Part shown: positions 27,601 through 35,941 of the stretch, in pieces
Layout: each line of letters starts with the position of its first letter
Position numbering within the stretch: the stretch's first letter is position 1
DNA from: CAIWHR01 sp963786625
GTDB lineage: Bacteria; Pseudomonadota; Gammaproteobacteria; Burkholderiales; Casimicrobiaceae
NCBI GenBank assembly: GCA_963786625.1
Contig: CAWAZS010000014.1
Coordinates: forward strand, 124,001 to 188,000
Reading direction: 5' to 3'
Length of the DNA: 64,000 nucleotides
Made by a program: the position numbers and the translations under genes
Notes under the pieces: generated by a model
Databases searched by the model: none
Seen by the model: only the letters and a program-made list of their open reading frames with translations
Told to the model about the DNA's origin: nothing

Positions 27601-29487
27601 GAGGCCATGGTCGCGGGCCTGCGCGATTCGCGGATCCGGATCGGCGAAACGTCGCTGGGCAAGTGCGCCGAGCGCCGTGCCCCATTCCAGATGCCGGACA
27701 TCGGGCTGATGAACGAGGGCCCGGTGCGCGATCTGCTGCTGCGGCAAGACGTGCGCGCCGTGCTGGCAGTGCCGCTGTTGCGCGAGGAACGGGTGATCGG
27801 CGGGTTGGTGATCCGGCGCAGGGCGGCAGGTGAATTTTCACCGGACGTAGTGACGTTGCTCCAGACCTTGGCGGGCCAGTCGGTGCTGGCGATCCAGAAC
27901 GCGCGCCTGTTCCGCGAGATCGCCGAGAAGGGCAAGCAACTCGAGGTCGCGAGCCAGCTGAAGTCGCAGTTCCTCGCCAACATGTCGCACGAATTGCGCA
28001 CGCCGCTCAACGCAATCATCGGCGTGACCGAGATGCTGCACGAGGACGCGGTCGACCTGAAGCGGGAAGACGAGCTCGAGCCACTCGAGCGCGTGCTGCG
28101 CGCGGCCAAGCACCTGCTGGCGCTGATCAACGACATCCTCGATCTGTCGAAGATCGAAGCTGGCAAGATGGACATCCACATCGAGTCCTTTGCAGTCGCG
28201 CCATTGATCGAGGACGTGGTGCAGACGATCGGCACGATGGCGGCGAAGAACGGCAACAAGGTGGTGGTCGATTGCCCCGCGGACCTCGGAACCATGCGCG
28301 CCGACCAGACGCGGATCCGGCAGGCGTTGCTCAATCTCGCGAGCAATGCCAACAAGTTCACCGAGAAGGGCACCGTGACCATCGGCGCGCGGCGCGGCGT
28401 CGATGCGGGCCGCGAGTGGGTGACGATGGCGGTGACCGACACCGGCATCGGGCTGACCCCCGAGCAGATGGGGAAACTCTTCCAGGACTTCGTCCAGGCC
28501 GACGCGTCGACGACGCGCAAGTACGGCGGCACCGGACTCGGCCTCGCGATCAGCCGGCGCTTCTGCCAGATGATGGGCGGCGACATCACGGTCGCGAGCG
28601 AGCCGGGCCGCGGCTCGACCTTCACCATTCGGCTGCCGGCGGAAGTCGGGGCTGTCCAGCCCGCCGCCGCGGTCAGGGATGCGGCGGCCGCGCGGCCCGC
28701 TGCGGCAGCCACCGGGGCCGCGACGATCCTCGTGGTGGACGACGATCCGACCGTGCGCGAGGTCATCGAGCGCCACCTCACGCGCGAGGGCTTTGCGGTC
28801 GTGACCGCAAGTGGCGGCCAGGATGCGTTGCGCCTCGCGCGCGAGCTGCATCCGGCCGCCGTCACGTTGGACATCATGATGCCGGACCTGGATGGCTGGA
28901 CCGTGCTCGCCGCGATCAAGGGCGATCCCGAGCTCGCGGACATTCCGGTAATTCTGGTGTCAATCGTGGACGAGAAGACCCGCGGCTACGCGCTGGGGGC
29001 CACCGACTACATGGTCAAGCCTGTCGATCGTGCGCAGCTTTCCGGCGTTTTGCGCAACATCTGCGGTGCGGTGGGTCGCCAGGTGCTGCTGGTCGATGAC
29101 GACGATACGATGCGGCGCGGGATGCGGCAGGCGCTCGAGAAGGATGGCTGGCAGGTCGGCGAGGCCGAGAATGGCCGGGTGGCGCTGGCGCGGCTGGCCG
29201 AAACGCGCTTCGATATCATCATGCTCGATCTCATGATGCCGGAGATGGACGGCTTCGAGTTCCTGGTCGAGATGCGCAGCCACGCGGAGTGGCGGGACAT
29301 TCCCGTGCTGGTGGTGACCGCCAAGGACCTGACCGCAGACGAGCGCAGCCGCCTCAACGGCGACGTGGCGCGCGTGCTGCAGAAGGGCGCGGCCGAGCTG
29401 GACGAGCTGCTGCGCGAGATCGGTCGCGTGCTGCCCGATTCGATCGAGCGCGGCCGGGGCAAGAAGGTGGTGGAGGGGACGGCATGA
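24639..29487 (+). CDS. Hybrid histidine kinase: dCache-HAMP-four GAF-HisKA-HATPase-two REC, one frameshift
   Basis: A locus of about 1616 codons. TM1 near residues 12-32, extracytoplasmic dCache-like sensor to about 300, TM2 about 306-329, HAMP about 330-382. Four GAF domains follow (about 414-557, 580-730, 760-907 and 944-1087), the first three introduced by a repeated linker of the form EVLKV-SSSPTD-QPVFD. HisKA has the phospho-acceptor His in SHELRTPLNAI near 1117, the ATPase has the N and G boxes (NLASNANKFT, DTGIGL, GGTGLGLAI), and two receiver domains (ILVVDDDP, VLLVDDDD) close the protein. The frame shifts near 26765, inside GAF2, where the two halves join as AQVG..FPGKHIELLHTFADQ. The stop overlaps the next gene. 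Confidence 0.88.
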
Positions 29488-29858
29488 AGATCCTGTACGT
29501 CGAGGACAACGAGGACAACATCTACATGCTGGAGCGGCGGTTGAAGCGCGCCGGTTTCGACGTGCTGATCGCACGCGACGGCGCCCAGGGCGTGGCGATG
29601 GCGGCGGCCGAGCAGCCCGAGCTGATCCTGATGGACATGGGCCTGCCGGTGCTCGACGGCTCGGAGGCGACGCGTCAGATCAAGGCCGCGCCGGAAACGA
29701 AGCACATTCCGGTGATCGCGCTGACGGCCAACGCGATGACCGGCGACAAGGAGAAAGCGCTGGCTGCCGGCTGCGACGACTTCGACACGAAGCCGGTGGA
29801 GCTGCCGCGCCTGCTCGGCAAGATCCAGGCGCTGGCGCCGGGGGGACCGGCATCATGA
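29484..29858 (+). CDS. Single-domain response regulator (receiver only)
   Basis: 124 residues, a CheY-like receiver without an output domain. Acidic pair in YVEDNEDN, phospho-acceptor Asp in LILMDMGLPVLDG near residue 53, Thr in ALTANAM, Lys in FDTKPVE. The ATG overlaps the kinase stop by four bases (ATGA), so it is surely co-translated. It is likely a phosphoryl shuttle or sink for the hybrid kinase, comparable with DivK-type partners. The next gene begins 190 bases downstream. Confidence 0.92.
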   Translation: MKILYVEDNEDNIYMLERRLKRAGFDVLIARDGAQGVAMAAAEQPELILMDMGLPVLDGSEATRQIKAAPETKHIPVIALTANAMTGDKEKALAAGCDDFDTKPVELPRLLGKIQALAPGGPAS

Positions 29859-30047
29859 GCGTCGCCGGGCCGCCCCAGGACGCGAATCGCGCCGCGGCCT
29901 CGTCGCGGCGGGGGCCCTGTGCAACGAATGCGCGTCGGCCGCCGTCCACGCTCGCGGACGCGCCCTTCGGGCCTGGGCTTCGCCCCGCTCGCGAGGACGT
30001 CCCGGGAGGCAGCGCAGCGGCGTCAGCCGCAAGCGTGGGGTCCTCCA

Positions 30048-31148
30048 ATGACGCCAGCCGAGGCCGCGCTCCTCGTGGTCGACGACAACGAGGACAATCG
30101 CTACACGCTCACGCGCCGGTTGAAGCGCGAGGGCTACACGAACCTCACGACGGCCAACGACGGCCGGCAGGCGCTGGACCTGCTGCGGTCGAAGAAATTC
30201 GACCTTGTGCTGCTCGACATCATGATGCCCGAGTTGAACGGGTACGAGGTCCTCGAGCAGATGAAGGCGGATGCCGAGCTGCGGCATCTGCCGGTGATCA
30301 TGATCTCGGCGGTCGGCGAGCTGGAGAGCGTCGTGCGCTGCATCGAGCTCGGCGCCGAGGATTACCTGCCCAAGCCCTTCGATGCGACGCTGTTGCGCGC
30401 GCGCGTCGGAGCGAGCCTCGAGAAGAAAGCGCTGCGCGACGAAGTGCGCGAGTGGAACAGGAAGCTCGAAGAACGCGTGCAGGAGCAGCTCGCGCAACTC
30501 AATCGCCTTGGCCGGCTGAAGGGCTTCTTTTCGCCGCAGCTCGCGGAAGCGATCGTCAGTGGCGGCGGCGAAGACCTGCTGCAGACGCACCGACGCGAAG
30601 TGGTGGTCGTCTTCCTCGACCTGCGCGGCTTCACTGCCTTTGCCGACACCTCCGATCCCGAGGACGTCATGGGAGTGCTCGGCGAATATCATCGCGTGAT
30701 GGGGCGGCTGATTCTCGCCCACGAAGGCACGCTCGAGCACTTTGCCGGCGACGGCATACTGATCTTCTTCAACGACCCGATCGAAATCGCCAAGCCGGCC
30801 GAGAAAGCGATCAGCATGGCGCTCGCGATGCAGCAGCAATTCGCGCTGCTGCGCGCGGCATGGAAAGAGCGCGGCTTCGAGCTCGACCTCGGCATCGGCA
30901 TTGCGCAGGGCGATGCGACCCTCGGCGCGGTCGGTTTCGAGGGGCGCTGGGAGTATGCGTGCATCGGCAGCGTCGCCAACCTGGCCTCGCGCCTTTGCAA
31001 CGAGGCCAAGGGCGGACAGATTCTGATCAATGAGAAAACCTTCAGCCGGAATGAAGATGCGGTGCAGGCCGAGCCGCTGGGCGAAGTCACGCTGAAGGGC
31101 CTCGCACAGCCGGTGCAGACGTTCAACGTCACGGCCCTGAAGGTGTGA
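30048..31148 (+). CDS. Response regulator with class III adenylate/guanylate cyclase output
   Basis: 366 residues. An N-terminal receiver (LLVVDDNEDNRY, Asp in LVLLDIMMPELNG, Lys in YLPKPFD) is followed by a coiled linker (EWNRKLEERVQEQLAQLNRL) and a cyclase domain. The cyclase has metal-binding aspartates in VVFLDLRGFTAF and FAGDGILIFF and the Asn/Arg pair in GSVANLASRLC. Phosphorylation by the upstream kinase would control second-messenger production. The start at 30048 follows a 190-base low-complexity gap, so an N-terminal extension with an indel cannot be excluded. Whether the product is cAMP or cGMP cannot be told here. Confidence 0.88.
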   Translation: MTPAEAALLVVDDNEDNRYTLTRRLKREGYTNLTTANDGRQALDLLRSKKFDLVLLDIMMPELNGYEVLEQMKADAELRHLPVIMISAVGELESVVRCIELGAEDYLPKPFDATLLRARVGASLEKKALRDEVREWNRKLEERVQEQLAQLNRLGRLKGFFSPQLAEAIVSGGGEDLLQTHRREVVVVFLDLRGFTAFADTSDPEDVMGVLGEYHRVMGRLILAHEGTLEHFAGDGILIFFNDPIEIAKPAEKAISMALAMQQQFALLRAAWKERGFELDLGIGIAQGDATLGAVGFEGRWEYACIGSVANLASRLCNEAKGGQILINEKTFSRNEDAVQAEPLGEVTLKGLAQPVQTFNVTALKV

Positions 31149-31220
31149 GCTGGAGCGCTCCGGGGCTGCGGCCGCGCCGTCTTGTCCCATGCCGGACCAC
31201 GACCCGATCGGGGGTGCCAG

Positions 31221-31622
31221 ATGCACGAGAGGGACGTCGAGCTGTTCAACGACAGCCTGGAACGGTGTTCCGGGAGGCCCGATTTCCTGCACCGCTTTTA
31301 TGCCCTCTTCCTGGCTTCGTCCGACGTGGTGGCAAAGAAGTTCGAGCACACGGACTTGCGGAAGCAGGCAAGGATGCTCAAGACATCGCTCTACATCATG
31401 ATGTTGGCCGGCGGCGGATCCGAACGAGTCGTTCATCTGGAACGGCTCGCCAAGCTCCACGGCAGAGCGGAGCTCGATATCACGCCGGAACTCTATGATC
31501 TGTGGCTCGACCGGCTGGTGCAGGCCGTCAGGGAATTCGACCCGATGTTCGACCCGGAAATCGAGACTGCCTGGCGGCGTGTGCTGGAACCGGGAATCGA
31601 ATTCATGAAATCCAGGTACTGA
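31221..31622 (+). CDS. Single-domain globin
   Basis: 133 residues with a globin fold: FNDSLERCSGRPDFLHRFYALFLASSDVVAKKF covers helices A to C, and HLERLAKLHGRAELDITPELYDLWLDRLV covers F and G. The His of KLHG is the likely proximal (F8) heme ligand. It resembles the short bacterial globins found next to signalling genes rather than flavohemoglobins, which carry a reductase. It is the last gene of the signalling block, 72 bases after the receiver-cyclase. Heme-based O2 or NO sensing or scavenging is inferred from the context. Confidence 0.85.
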   Translation: MHERDVELFNDSLERCSGRPDFLHRFYALFLASSDVVAKKFEHTDLRKQARMLKTSLYIMMLAGGGSERVVHLERLAKLHGRAELDITPELYDLWLDRLVQAVREFDPMFDPEIETAWRRVLEPGIEFMKSRY

Positions 31623-31700
31623 CGCGCCGGCGTGATGCGCGTGAGCCGACCGCTTCCACCTCCCGCGCCTGGAGAGTAGGCCGCCCGCTGCGCGCGGAAC

Positions 31701-32663
31701 TCATCGGGCGCGACGCGGCTTGCGCGTCCCATCCCGGGTAGGCGGACTTCCGACCGGGTGCGGCAGGCGCCATGGCACCGACGCGAACTTCTCCATCAGG
31801 AACTTGATCACCGCATCCACCTTCGGCGGCCGGCGCCGGGTGGGCAGATAGACCGCGTGCACGGGCAGCGGCTCCGGCTGGTGCGCATCGAGCAGGATGG
31901 GCACCAATCGTCCGCTGCGGATCGCCGGCCCGACGATGATGTCGGACAGGCGTATGACGCCCATTCCCAGCAGCGCGAGCTCGTACAGCGTCTCGGCGTT
32001 GTTGACGGTGATGTTGCCCCTGACCGCCACGGAGCGCACGCCATCGGGGCTGCGAAACGGCCATTCCGTCTGCCCGGCGACACCGGGCAGGGTGAGGCAG
32101 TTGTGGCGGGCCAGATCCTCCGGCCGTTTCGGCAGGCCATGCTTCTCGAGATAGGCGGGCGCGGCGGAGATCACGCGCTCGAGATCGCCGACCCGGCGGG
32201 CGACGAGATTGGCGTCGCCGAGCGGGCCGATGCGGATCGCCAGGTCGATCCCGGCTTCGATCAGGTCGACGGGGAATTCGGTGATCACGAGATCGAGCGT
32301 GATCTCCGGATAGCGCGCCGTGAATTCGGGCAATGCCGGCACCAGCGCGTAGGTCGCGAAGGCCGTGCCCAGGCTCATGCGCACGCGACCGCGCGGCTGT
32401 TCGCCGAAGCGCATGACGTCGGCCTCGGCGTCGGCGATCTCGCCGACGATGCGCTGCACGCGCTCGAAGTAGATCTCGCCTTCCGCGGTCAGCGCAAGAC
32501 GGCGCGTGGAGCGCTGGAGCAACCGCACGCCGAGCTTTCGCTCGAGCCGCGTCACGAGTTTGGATACCGCGGAGGGGGTGACGCCCAGGTCGTGCGCCGC
32601 GGCGGTGAATCCGTGGCACTCGACGGCGCGAACGAAGGCGAGCATCGCCAGACCTGATTCCAT
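31701..32663 (-). CDS. LysR-family transcriptional regulator
   Basis: 320 residues. N-terminal winged helix (FVRAVECHGFTAAAHDLGVTPSAVSKLVTRLERKLGVRLLQRSTR) and a periplasmic-binding-like effector domain (about 90-295) typical of the group related to DmlR. The last 25 residues are basic and non-conserved. It is divergent from a small unknown gene at 32796. A palindrome 30 bases upstream of its start is a plausible autoregulatory site. Effector unknown. Confidence 0.92.
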   Translation of the reverse strand: MESGLAMLAFVRAVECHGFTAAAHDLGVTPSAVSKLVTRLERKLGVRLLQRSTRRLALTAEGEIYFERVQRIVGEIADAEADVMRFGEQPRGRVRMSLGTAFATYALVPALPEFTARYPEITLDLVITEFPVDLIEAGIDLAIRIGPLGDANLVARRVGDLERVISAAPAYLEKHGLPKRPEDLARHNCLTLPGVAGQTEWPFRSPDGVRSVAVRGNITVNNAETLYELALLGMGVIRLSDIIVGPAIRSGRLVPILLDAHQPEPLPVHAVYLPTRRRPPKVDAVIKFLMEKFASVPWRLPHPVGSPPTRDGTRKPRRAR

Positions 32664-32692
32664 CGGGCCTCCGGGGCAAGCGCTATTGATGC

Positions 32693-32708
32693 CATTATGG
32701 CACTAATG
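32693..32708. promoter_or_regulatory. Candidate LysR-type operator
   Basis: CATTA-TGGCAC-TAATG has perfect 5-bp inverted arms, lies 30-45 bases upstream of the lysR start and contains the T-N11-A pattern expected of this regulator class. Confidence 0.45.
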
Positions 32709-32795
32709 TTTTGCCGCTGGCGATGATTGTCGTTGATATGCGGAAGAGTTAACGTACTCGTGCAGTGACGATGCTGTGATTCTCAGGAGCAACTC

Positions 32796-32996
32796 ATGGC
32801 CCGATTCGACCCCTGGACGTATCCCGACCGCCTCGCCTTCGAGGCCCACGCTCGCCGGATTCGCACCGAGGAACTCGGGAAGACGGCCGACGCGGCCTCC
32901 GCGTGGCTGCAACGCTGGCGCCACAATCTCGCCGTCCGCTACGGCCGATTCGCGACGGCGGCTTTCGCTCACACGCACCGGCATTCGCCGCGCTGA
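32796..32996 (+). CDS. Small conserved-looking protein of unknown function
   Basis: 66 residues, MARFDPWTYPDRLAFEAHARRI at the start, with a basic, aromatic-rich composition and no signal peptide. A CAGGAGCAACTC ribosome-binding region directly precedes the ATG. The sequence looks like a folded helical microprotein rather than random translation, and it is divergent from lysR. No function is recognised. Confidence 0.55.
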   Translation: MARFDPWTYPDRLAFEAHARRIRTEELGKTADAASAWLQRWRHNLAVRYGRFATAAFAHTHRHSPR

Positions 32997-33076
32997 TCGC
33001 GGCCCGCCAGCGGCGGCGCGCGCGATCGCGTGTGCTGCCGTCGGGGCGGCGGATCCGGTCGGACGGGCGTCCGCTC

Positions 33077-33171
33077 GTGGGTCCGGCTTCAGCCGGACGC
33101 GGGGTCCCGCTCGTGGGTCCGGCTTCAGCCGGACGCGGGGCTCCCGCCTGTGGGTCCGGCTTCAGCCGGAC
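33077..33171. repeat. Three-copy array of REP-like hairpins, variant A
   Basis: Cores GTCCGGCTTCAGCCGGAC begin at 33081, 33117 and 33154 (periods 36 and 37). The last two overlap or border the 3' end of the ygbA-like gene on the opposite strand and supply its final codons. Confidence 0.9.
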
Positions 33172-33598
33172 GCGCAGCGTCCGCTCTGCCTTTTCGCCCC
33201 GGGAGCTCCGGTGCCGCCCTGCGCCCGTCGATCATGTGGGCGATGCCGAGAATGGGGTGGCGCAGCAGCATGCGCGGACCGGCGTAGCGCATCACCGCCC
33301 GCACACGCGCGCGCATGTCCGCGCTGTAGCAGTGCACCTTGCAGTTCGCGCAGGTCGGCTTCGCCGCCCCGAACACGCAGCGTTCCAGCCTTCGCGCGGC
33401 GTAGCTCGCGAGCGCCGCGCACTCGTCGCAGAGCGGATCGCCCGCGTGGCGGTCGCCGCAGTGCATGCGGATCATCAGCTGGAGCGTTCGCAGTTCGCGG
33501 TCGCGGTGGCGCAGTTGGCGCGCGGTCGCGACGGCTTCCGGACTGGCGGCAGGCGGGTCCGCCGGGCGCAGGGGAGGAGGGTCGGTTCGGGAATTCAT
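33125..33598 (-). CDS. ygbA: Nitrous oxide-stimulated promoter (YgbA) family protein
   Basis: 157 residues. The core matches YgbA: MIRMHCGDRHAG, CDECAALASYAARRLERCVFG, KPTCANCKVHCYSADMR and MRYAGPRMLLRHPILGIAHMID. The Cys-x-x-Cys and Cys-x-x-Cys-x-x-x-Cys sets suggest metal or cluster binding. In enterobacteria ygbA responds to nitric oxide through NsrR; no such site is evident here. The C-terminal 20 or so residues (ARPAEAGPTGGSPASG) are translated from the REP hairpin array, so the native stop has probably been lost to repeat insertion. Confidence 0.85.
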   Translation of the reverse strand: MNSRTDPPPLRPADPPAASPEAVATARQLRHRDRELRTLQLMIRMHCGDRHAGDPLCDECAALASYAARRLERCVFGAAKPTCANCKVHCYSADMRARVRAVMRYAGPRMLLRHPILGIAHMIDGRRAAPELPGRKGRADAARPAEAGPTGGSPASG

Positions 33599-33695
33599 GG
33601 CGGTGGCCGGTGCATTCGCCGCCAAGGATGCAACGGCGCCGCCGGCGCCGCCATGATCTGGCTCAAGGCGATTCGGGCGGCGCGGAGGCGGGCTT

Positions 33696-34746
33696 CTACG
33701 CCGGCACGGCGACGCCGAGCTTCTCCGCCCAGGGCGCGAGCGCCGGCATGATCGTCGGATAGAGCGCGACGCCATGCGCGCGCTGCTCGCGCAGCCGCGC
33801 CATGCCGGCCTCGCCCGGGAGCCGCACGCGGGTGACGCCCGGCGCGCGGCTTCGATTCGTGGGCGGCGCGGACCATGTGATCCATCTGCCGGGTGAATGC
33901 GGCGAGCCCGCCGAACGCCTCGGGATCGAGCACCTGGACGAAGACCGTGCCGCCCCAACCCTCGGGCGGGTCGGCGCGCCCGTAGCCCGCGAGCCCCGCG
34001 GTCAGGGCCTCGATCAGCAGCGCGAGGCCGAATCCCTTGTAGCCCGCGTCGAGGCCGCCCAGCGGCAGCAGCGCGCCCTTGGGCTCGGCGGACAGCGCGC
34101 CCGGATCGTCGGTCGCATTGCCCTCGTGATCGATCAGCCAGGCCCCCGGCAGGCGCTTTCCTGCCTTCCCCTGCTGCATCGCGTAGCCCATGCTGGTGAT
34201 CGAGCTCGAGATGTCGATGAGGATGGGATCGCCGGAGGTGGGCAGGCCCGCGGCGATCGGGTTCGGCGTGATGATCGGCGTGAGCCCGCCGTGCGGGACG
34301 ACCGCCGCGACGATCGGGTCGGAGCTCTGCACGATCGCCACGAGGCCGCGCTCGGTCGCGCGCAGCAGGTAGGCGGCAAGGCACGCGATGTGGTGCGAGC
34401 GGCGGATGACGACAGTCCCGGTGCCCTGCGTCGCCGCCATCGCGGCTGCGGCGTCGAGAGCGCGCAGCGTGAGCCATGGCCCCGGCAACCGTCCGCCGTC
34501 CCAGGTCTGCGCCGCCGCGCGCGCATTGACGATCGCGGGTTCGCCCGACTTCGCCATCGTGCCTTTCTCGATTTCGGCGAGGTAGGGCGCGAGCAGCGCG
34601 AGCCCGTGCGTGGTGTGACCGAGGAGATCCCCGGTGACGAGCACGTCGGCGACGTCGCGCGCGATGTCGGCGCGCATGGCGGAACGCTCGAGGAGCGCGG
34701 TCGCAAATGCAACGAGGGTATCGGCGGCGATGCGCGCATCGGGCAT
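33696..34746 (-). CDS. Malate/L-lactate dehydrogenase-family (Ldh2) oxidoreductase, frameshifted
   Basis: About 349 residues in total. The N-terminal part reads ADVLVTGDLLGHTTHGLALLAPYL; the His in TTHG and the segment VVIRRSHHIACLAAYL are typical of this NAD(P)-dependent family, unrelated to classic LDH. PNPIAAGLPTSGDPILIDISSS and DAGYKGFGLALLIEALTAGLAG follow. Near 33847 the frame shifts, and the expected ending (PTIMPALAPWAEKLGVAVPA) runs to TAG at 33696. Members act on malate, lactate, ureidoglycolate or sulfolactate; the substrate cannot be assigned. A single indel is the simplest explanation. Confidence 0.85.
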
Positions 34747-34929
34747 GGTCCGGCTTCCGTCATCGAGGGTCCCCGGCCGCGGGGCGGGCGGCCGGCGGAG
34801 GTGGTGTCCGCCGCCATTCTACGTGTCGCGCGTCGCGCTGCGGTAGCCGCAGTCCCGGCAATCCGGCTGCCGCATCTGCGCGATTGACGCGGCCGCGCGA
34901 TTCTCCGAGGATTCGGTCTTGCGCGCGGG

Positions 34930-35826
34930 ATGCCCATCGCCACGCCTGTCGCCAGCGCCCGCCGCCATGATTCCCGCCGCCCCGTGCTCCCTTCGTCGCT
35001 GACGGTCAGCGTCGTCACCTACCGGCCCGACGTCGCGCTGCTCGAGCGCTGCCTGCGCAAGCTTGCGCTGGCGGTCGGCGCCGCCCGCGAGGACGGTGTC
35101 GTGAAGAGCGTGGCGGTGGCGCTCATCGACAACAGCGAGGATCGCCGGATCGCGGACGAAGTCACCCGCCTCGGGAAGCTGCGTTTCGCCGACTCCGGCG
35201 TGCAGCTGCACTTCCTGCACGGCCACGCGAACATCGGCTACGGCATCGCGCACAACCTCATGCTGCACGGCACGGGCGCCGACTACCAGCTGGTGCTCAA
35301 TCCCGACGTCGAGCTCGCGAGCGACGCGCTGGCCAACGCCATCCGCTGGCTGGACGGGCATCCCGACGTGGGGGCGGTGGCGCCGGCGGTGACGCAGCCC
35401 GACGGCACGCCCGCCTATCTCTGCAAGCGCTACCCGGCTGTGCTCGATCTGTTCCTGCGCGGCTTCGCGCCGCACACGATCCGCCGCCTGTTCCGCAGGC
35501 GACTCGATCGCTACGAGATGCGCGACACCATCGATCCGGCCGGCACCGAGCCGGTGCTCGATCTGCCCGTGATGTCGGGCTGCTGCATGCTGGTGCGGCG
35601 CAGGGCGATCGACGCCACCGGCGGCTTCGACCCGAAGTTCTTCCTGTACTTCGAGGATTTCGACTGGAGCGTGCGGCTCAACAAGGTCGCGCACACCGCC
35701 TACCTGCCGTCGTTTCGCGCCGTCCATCACGGGGGCGGCGCGGCGCGCAAGGGCTGGCGGCACATCGTGTGGTTCGTGAAGAGCGCCTTCCGCTTCTACG
35801 GCAAGCATGGCTGGCGCTTCGTCTGA
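34930..35826 (+). CDS. Family 2 glycosyltransferase (rhamnosyltransferase-like)
   Basis: 298 residues. A GT-A fold: SLTVSVVTYRPDVALLERCL at the start, the nucleotide-sugar-binding acidic motif in LVLNPDVELAS, GCCMLVRRRAIDATGGFDPKFFLYFEDFDWSVRL, and the C-terminal HGGG. The sequence is close to WbbL-type rhamnosyl or fucosyl transferases of O-antigen or exopolysaccharide pathways. ATG 34930 precedes a variable 25-residue leader. Together with the epimerase gene downstream it suggests surface polysaccharide synthesis. Its stop codon TGA overlaps the first base of an inverted-repeat element. Confidence 0.9.
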   Translation: MPIATPVASARRHDSRRPVLPSSLTVSVVTYRPDVALLERCLRKLALAVGAAREDGVVKSVAVALIDNSEDRRIADEVTRLGKLRFADSGVQLHFLHGHANIGYGIAHNLMLHGTGADYQLVLNPDVELASDALANAIRWLDGHPDVGAVAPAVTQPDGTPAYLCKRYPAVLDLFLRGFAPHTIRRLFRRRLDRYEMRDTIDPAGTEPVLDLPVMSGCCMLVRRRAIDATGGFDPKFFLYFEDFDWSVRLNKVAHTAYLPSFRAVHHGGGAARKGWRHIVWFVKSAFRFYGKHGWRFV

Positions 35827-35928
35827 TGGGGTCAGTGTAAGTTATCCGGTGTAAGTTGTCCGATCGGCCGCCACGGCCACGCGACAACCGACGCTCGCGA
35901 TCTATCGGATAACTTACACTGACCCCAT
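35826..35928. repeat. 103-bp element with perfect 23-bp terminal inverted repeats
   Basis: Bases 35826-35848 and 35906-35928 are exact reverse complements; the shared core is GGGGTCAGTGTAAGTTAT. Inside the left part, GTGTAAGTTGTCCG (35850 on) repeats the arm imperfectly. The element starts at the last base of the glycosyltransferase stop and ends 13 bases before the epimerase start, so it would fold in a joint transcript. It looks like a small non-autonomous element or MITE; no copy of a transposase is present. Confidence 0.85.
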
Positions 35929-35941
35929 TAGGATAACGCGC

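Noticed and set aside
24639..29487. Programmed frameshift in the hybrid kinase
   Set aside because: No slippery heptamer was seen near 26765, and similar single-base shifts occur in many unrelated genes of the window.
35826..35928. Reading the long inverted repeat as a simple intrinsic terminator
   Set aside because: Arms are separated by 57 bases and no T-run follows; a mobile-element origin explains the perfect ends better.
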